The translations under genes and the position numbers were made by a program. A DNA stretch of 57,423 bases from an uncultured Selenomonadaceae bacterium (GTDB lineage Bacteria > Bacillota > Negativicutes > Selenomonadales > Selenomonadaceae): NCBI GenBank assembly GCA_905234235.1, contig CAJOHN010000008.1, positions 161,406 to 218,828 of the forward strand, written 5' to 3'. Below, in pieces: positions 53,665 through 57,423 of this stretch. The number at the start of each line of letters is the position of its first letter. The stretch's first letter is position 1. The notes below the pieces were generated by a model. The model worked only from the letters and a program-made list of their open reading frames with translations, was not told the origin of the DNA and made no database searches.

Positions 53665-55809
53665 TTGTTTAAACAGAAATGGAGGCGGCTCCTTGCGACG
53701 AGCTTGGCAACTACCTCGTTTATATTTGGTAGCGGAGGAACGATTCACGCTGCGACCGACATTAAGCCCGATAACTCATCCGGCAACAATATTGAAGCCA
53801 ACGCGGGCAGTTACACTCTCAACGGCACGACAACGACCATCTCCGACGGCTACGGTTTTGTTTACGGCGGCGGTAATGAAACAAGCTCGGCAAATTCATT
53901 CAACAACAGATTAAATATTTTCGGCGGAACTTTCAGCGGGATTTTCGGCGGGATGTCGGCTCTCGGCGGCAGTGCTTACAACAACTACATAACCATAAAC
54001 GACGGTATTATTACGGGCGTAGTCGGCGGCTTAACAATTTGGCACAGCGGTTGGGATGTCGGCAATGTTTATGGCAATATGGTTGTGATAAACGGCGGCA
54101 CGATTGGCAACGTTTCGGGCGGCGAAATCGGTTACTCTTCTTTGACGGACAGCTCGCAAGTAAATACTTCGGGAGCTTCGGGCGACGCTTACAATAACCA
54201 AGTCATTATCACGGGCGGCAAGGTTACGAACGGAATAATCGGCGGCTCGGCTCTCAGCGGCAATGCTTACGGTAACTCGATTGAAATTTCGGGCGGCGCA
54301 GTTTCCGGAGAAATTATCGGCGGCAAATCGGAAAGCGGCTCTGCTTACGGCAATACAATAACAATTAGGAGCCCTGCAGATTTAAGCGGCACGACGTTTT
54401 GGGGCGGAATGATTGGATCCTCGCCGTCCTACACCAATAATACGCTCAATGTTTACGGCGCGGGTTTATCGGCTCAGAATATCAGCGGCTTCGATAAAAT
54501 TAATTTCCACGTCGACGACAGCAACCTTAGCGATTTTGCGTTGAAGTTAAGCGGCAGCCCCACGATTGGCGGCAACCTCGAACAAAGCATCGACGTTTAC
54601 GCTAATCCCGATTCAAATTTCAGCAGCGGACAAAAAATTAACCTCTTAAGTTCAAACGGGATAAATTTCACTAACGGCAGTTCCGTTGACACCGCGACAA
54701 AAGTTATGAACAAAGGTGCTTACGGAGCTTACGATTTAAATCTCAACTCCGACGGTTCAAATATTATCGGTACAATCGCAGAAAAAGTTGCCGAACCGAA
54801 TCCTGTTTTCCCGACGCCTCAACCGCCGATAAGAATGGAAGCTCCCACGATTTTTAGTGAGGCTGCTATTGATTTTGAGGATGACGATCTCGGCGAATTG
54901 GCTGACGACATCAAGGAAGTTTATGAACAGCATGGCTTTGAAGTTTTCTTCAGCGCGGGCGGCTACAGGCTCAAAACTAAAACTGGCGACGGAACTTGGA
55001 TTAGAACTTCCTCCAGTAATTACGATTTAGGATTTGCGCGTACGTTTAACACCGCCTCCGGCAAATTATATGTGGCTCCCGTCATTGAATACGGCAAAGG
55101 AAGATTCGACGCTTATCTCGGCAGAGGCAAACTTTGGGGGCAAGACGTTTACGGGCGCGGCGACACTAAATACGTTGCGGGCGGTATCGTTGCTCGCAAA
55201 ATTAACAAGAAAGGTTTTTACGTTGAGGCGAGTGCTCGCGGCGGCAAGACCGAAAGTAATTTCAGCTCCAGTGATTATGCATTCGGCGGCAAAAGAGGCG
55301 TTCCGAACAGTTACGAACTTCATCACGTCTCTTATAACGCCGACTCGCCGATTTTTATAAGTCATGTTCGCGTCGGGCAAGCTAAGCGTCTCAATAAAAA
55401 TAACATTCTCGACGTTTACGGGCTTTGTTTTTATATGCGGCAATGGGGCACTGACACGACAGTTTATAACACCTACAGACCCGATAAGCCCGACCACTTA
55501 GATTTTAGCGCGGTAAACAGTGCTCGCCTCCGCTTGGGTTATCGTCTCACGACGCGCACCAGCAAAATCAGCAGAATTTACACGGGGCTTGCCTTCCAAT
55601 ACGAACATAATTCAAGTTACTTTACTACTACAGACGACGGCTCTGAACTTCATGGCGATGGCGCGAGGGGTTCCAGTGGTATGCTTGAACTTGGTTGGCA
55701 AATTAAGCCCAGCAGAAATCATCCTTGGCTTGTCGACATAAACGCGCAAGGTTGGTTAGGTTATCAACGCGGCAGTTCCATTATGGCTAAGATGAAGAAA
55801 TCCTTCTGA
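53665..55809 (+). CDS. Autotransporter with beta-helix passenger and outer-membrane barrel
   Basis: The 714-residue protein has a signal peptide (RRLLATSLATTSFIFGSGG, cleavage near IHAATD). The passenger (to about residue 390) is Gly/Asn/Ser-rich with repeated INGGTIGNVSGG-like turns of a beta-helix. A Pro-rich linker (NPVFPTPQPPIRME) and an acidic segment lead into the barrel domain (FEVFFSAGGYRLKTKTGDG onward), which ends MAKMKKSF. Long identical stretches are shared with the preceding autotransporter barrel. TTG 53665 was chosen because AGGAGG lies nine bases upstream and the residues then match the neighbour's N-terminus; ATG 53644 overlaps that ribosome site. It probably displays the passenger as an adhesin. 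Confidence 0.85.
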   Translation: MFKQKWRRLLATSLATTSFIFGSGGTIHAATDIKPDNSSGNNIEANAGSYTLNGTTTTISDGYGFVYGGGNETSSANSFNNRLNIFGGTFSGIFGGMSALGGSAYNNYITINDGIITGVVGGLTIWHSGWDVGNVYGNMVVINGGTIGNVSGGEIGYSSLTDSSQVNTSGASGDAYNNQVIITGGKVTNGIIGGSALSGNAYGNSIEISGGAVSGEIIGGKSESGSAYGNTITIRSPADLSGTTFWGGMIGSSPSYTNNTLNVYGAGLSAQNISGFDKINFHVDDSNLSDFALKLSGSPTIGGNLEQSIDVYANPDSNFSSGQKINLLSSNGINFTNGSSVDTATKVMNKGAYGAYDLNLNSDGSNIIGTIAEKVAEPNPVFPTPQPPIRMEAPTIFSEAAIDFEDDDLGELADDIKEVYEQHGFEVFFSAGGYRLKTKTGDGTWIRTSSSNYDLGFARTFNTASGKLYVAPVIEYGKGRFDAYLGRGKLWGQDVYGRGDTKYVAGGIVARKINKKGFYVEASARGGKTESNFSSSDYAFGGKRGVPNSYELHHVSYNADSPIFISHVRVGQAKRLNKNNILDVYGLCFYMRQWGTDTTVYNTYRPDKPDHLDFSAVNSARLRLGYRLTTRTSKISRIYTGLAFQYEHNSSYFTTTDDGSELHGDGARGSSGMLELGWQIKPSRNHPWLVDINAQGWLGYQRGSSIMAKMKKSF

Positions 55810-55848
55810 GGTTAGACGTTCTGCAAATTTTTAAGGGAGGGAGTTTAA

Positions 55849-57423
55849 GTGGACAATAACCAGAATAATACTCTGTTAAGTGGTTCGGATGATAATGATT
55901 CGATAACCAATCGCGGCTCGAACGTCACAATCGCGGCGGGTGCGGGCGACGATACCGTTTATAACAGTGGCGACAATGTTTCCATAAACGGCGGCGACGG
56001 CAACGATTTAATTACTAACATTAACGAAGATATTCCAATCGTGATAGGCAACGTTCCTTACGACAAAAAAATTTATGCCGACATCAATATTCCGGGCAAA
56101 GACGATAGCGTTGTCGGTAACGGCTTTAAGGCTACGCTTATGGGCGGCGCGGGCGATGATTCCATTGAAAACAACGGCGATAATGCTCTGATTGACGGCG
56201 GCACGGGCAACAATTTAATCAGCTTGATTGGCGGCGCGGGAACTACCGTTAATGCCGCGCAGGGTGCTGATACGATAAGAGTTGTTGACGCAACGGCGAG
56301 AAATTTTGCTGTAACGGGCTTCGGAACAGATGATTTAATTCGCTTGTCGACAACGCCGAACAAATTGGAATTGATAGACGGCGGGATAATAGCGGGCAAC
56401 GTCACGATAAACGGGATAAGTTCAATCGCAAGCGGCGGAAATTTTTGGCAGACGGATTCGGAAAGTATAAGCTACCAAAGTTCACAAACATCCGGCGCGA
56501 GCTTAACTGGCAACGAGATTCGATTAGCAGGGGCAACGTCAGCGGATACCCTCTTCACGATAACAGGTTTGAACTCGACGGTTGGGGTATCGCTCAATGA
56601 TAAGGAAGTCATATTGACGAACGCGGCATTGGCGAACCGTGCACTGGACTACACGTTACAATTAGCGAGCGACGTTGACACGTTAGCAGAAAATCTCACC
56701 GGTTGGCAAACGTTGACGGGCGGTAATGTAGCATATTTTGAGGGCGGCGTCGGCGAATATTACTCGTTAAGTTCCGATAAGCAGAGTGTGACTTATACCG
56801 ATTCGACGACGGGCAATAACAGAGTTGAGTTCAGCGGCGTTCAAGGGGAGCCGACGCTTGGGAACAACACAGTCAGTTTGACAGCAGAAAATTTCGCGAG
56901 CGATGTTAAAGTCGAGAGCAACGCAGGGAAATATCAATTTGCGCTGAGCGGGGAGATTGATAAGAGTTTTACGGGGACGCGTGGCAACGATTTAATTTAC
57001 AACGGCGGCAATGGCGTTACGATAAACACTGCGCAAGGTAAGGATACGATAAGAGTTGTTGACGCGACGGCGAGAAATTTTGCTGTAACGGGCTTCGGAA
57101 CAGATGATTTAATTCGCTTGTCGACAACGCCGGACAAATTGGAATTGATAGACGGCGGGATAATAGCGGGCAACGTCACGATAAACGGGGTAAGTTCAAT
57201 CGCAAGCGGCGGAAATTTTTGGCAGACGTATTCGGAAAGTATAAGCTACCAAAGTTCACAAACATCCGGCGCGAGCTTAAGCGGCAACGAGATTCGATTA
57301 GCAGGGGCAACATCAGCAGATACGCTCTTCACGATAACAGGTTTGAACTCGACGGTTGGGGTATCGCTCAATGATAAGGAAGTCATATTGACGAACGCGG
57401 CATTGGCGAACCGTGCACTGGAC
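55849..57423 (+). CDS. RTX-like repeat surface protein (3' end outside window)
   Basis: GTG 55849 follows AAGGGAGGG and opens 525 codons to the right edge. The product starts MDNNQNNTLLSGSDDNDS and carries RTX-type turns (IAAGAGDDTVYN, INGGDGNDLITN, LMGGAGDDSIEN, NGGNGVTINTAQGKDTI). Between them lies a large module of 258 residues containing VTGFGTDDLIRLSTTP and SISYQSSQTSGAS, whose second copy is nearly identical and is cut by the window edge. Like the big RTX protein on the left it lacks a Sec signal. It lies 40 bases after the autotransporter in the same direction and may share its transcript. Confidence 0.8.
   Translation, partial: MDNNQNNTLLSGSDDNDSITNRGSNVTIAAGAGDDTVYNSGDNVSINGGDGNDLITNINEDIPIVIGNVPYDKKIYADINIPGKDDSVVGNGFKATLMGGAGDDSIENNGDNALIDGGTGNNLISLIGGAGTTVNAAQGADTIRVVDATARNFAVTGFGTDDLIRLSTTPNKLELIDGGIIAGNVTINGISSIASGGNFWQTDSESISYQSSQTSGASLTGNEIRLAGATSADTLFTITGLNSTVGVSLNDKEVILTNAALANRALDYTLQLASDVDTLAENLTGWQTLTGGNVAYFEGGVGEYYSLSSDKQSVTYTDSTTGNNRVEFSGVQGEPTLGNNTVSLTAENFASDVKVESNAGKYQFALSGEIDKSFTGTRGNDLIYNGGNGVTINTAQGKDTIRVVDATARNFAVTGFGTDDLIRLSTTPDKLELIDGGIIAGNVTINGVSSIASGGNFWQTYSESISYQSSQTSGASLSGNEIRLAGATSADTLFTITGLNSTVGVSLNDKEVILTNAALANRALD
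56271..56649 (+). repeat. Near-identical direct repeat, first copy
   Basis: This segment recurs at 57045-57423, an offset of 774 bp (258 codons, in frame). I count only a handful of single-base differences over 379 compared bases. Confidence 0.9.
57045..57423 (+). repeat. Near-identical direct repeat, second copy (cut by window end)
   Basis: Second copy of the 774-bp-period module. It starts TACGATAAGAGTTGTTGACG and is still matching at the last base of the window, so the full repeat is longer. Confidence 0.9.

Larger units (their letters stand above)
551..56262. repeat. Dispersed word CTGCGCGG / CCGCGCAG (51 copies)
   Basis: Start positions of CTGCGCGG on the plus strand: 1114, 1805, 2016, 10661, 10725, 13020, 16049, 19456, 19713, 23556, 23621, 23988, 25367, 28963, 29596, 33233, 35451, 37155, 37317, 38801, 40051, 46130, 48273. 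Start positions of CCGCGCAG: 551, 787, 2136, 3843, 4904, 11505, 12625, 16416, 16823, 24303, 24715, 25606, 27631, 30854, 34349, 37494, 39309, 39638, 41348, 41885, 43104, 46966, 47209, 48646, 49925, 50378, 50989, 56255. Counted by eye, so a few may be missed. In 33 copies the word extends to TCTGCGCGG and in 23 to ATCTGCGCGG. Copies occur in all codon phases and in non-coding DNA (2016, 33233, 41885). Confidence 0.85.

Noticed and set aside
551-56262. CTGCGCGG interpreted as a Chi site for AddAB
   Set aside because: Not fully excluded, but the two orientations are nearly equal across 57 kb, whereas Chi sites are normally skewed with replication direction. Uptake-type marking fits better.
1-57423. 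Very frequent AAAATTTT-like words
   Set aside because: They come from common codon pairs (AAA ATT TTA, GAA ATT TTT) in lysine/isoleucine-rich proteins and need no special function.

Overview
The window looks like chromosomal DNA of a flagellated, anaerobic, diderm Firmicute of the Negativicutes (Selenomonas-like). The evidence is a mixture of Firmicute-type genes (AddB, EcfT, TTG/GTG starts behind strong AGGAGG ribosome sites, a Gram-positive-style tRNA-Ser with encoded CCA) and outer-membrane genes: a secretin, two autotransporters whose barrels end in Phe, a CsgG-like protein and a GmhA-like heptose isomerase. A reverse rubrerythrin and NiFe-hydrogenase maturation genes point to anaerobiosis. 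All three stop codons are used normally.

Layout. 1-4.4 kb: addB (cut by the left edge) and a lone Hsp70-like ATPase. 4.5-9.4 kb: a giant RTX-repeat protein with a HEFTH metallopeptidase-like domain. 9.6-13.3 kb: tRNA-Ser, rubrerythrin, a CPC-type metal ATPase with a separate HMA chaperone, and a SpoU rRNA methylase. 13.2-19.1 kb: a 32-residue micropeptide, a broken flagellin, truA, a lone ecfT and a DUF4422 glycosyltransferase-like gene switched out of frame by a run of ten G. 19.2-23.5 kb: sugar O-acetyltransferase, split chromate transporter, and a protein with 23 copies of a 12-residue repeat. 23.5-31 kb: U32 peptidase, GutA-like protein, then a compact operon (HEPN-like protein, gmhA-like, hypA, hypB, hydrogenase protease, hisA, hisF). 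31-36 kb: membrane protein, SGNH hydrolase, a small unknown, and an ADP-ribosylglycohydrolase/SseB-like/UDG-like fusion. 36-41.8 kb: one run of genes (gspC-like, secretin, sirC, hemA, hemC, and a macrodomain pseudogene). 41.9-48 kb: tandem chemoreceptors, a Wzt-like ABC ATPase, VanW protein. 48-57.4 kb: mnmA, two related exported proteins, a CsgG-like protein, two autotransporters (the first frameshifted in its signal peptide) and an RTX-like gene cut by the right edge.

Three themes stand out. First, an 8-bp word CTGCGCGG/CCGCGCAG (usually extended to AATCTGCGCGG) occurs 51 times by my hand scan, on both strands, in all reading frames and between genes. It is nearly absent from the surface-protein genes, the pattern of a DNA-uptake or similar genome-marking sequence. 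Second, several cell-surface genes carry an off switch or lesion: the G10 tract, a G-run frameshift in a signal peptide, and stop plus frameshift in flagellin. Third, ADP-ribose chemistry genes (an ADPRH-UDG-like fusion and a macrodomain gene interrupted by an in-frame TGA) sit side by side.
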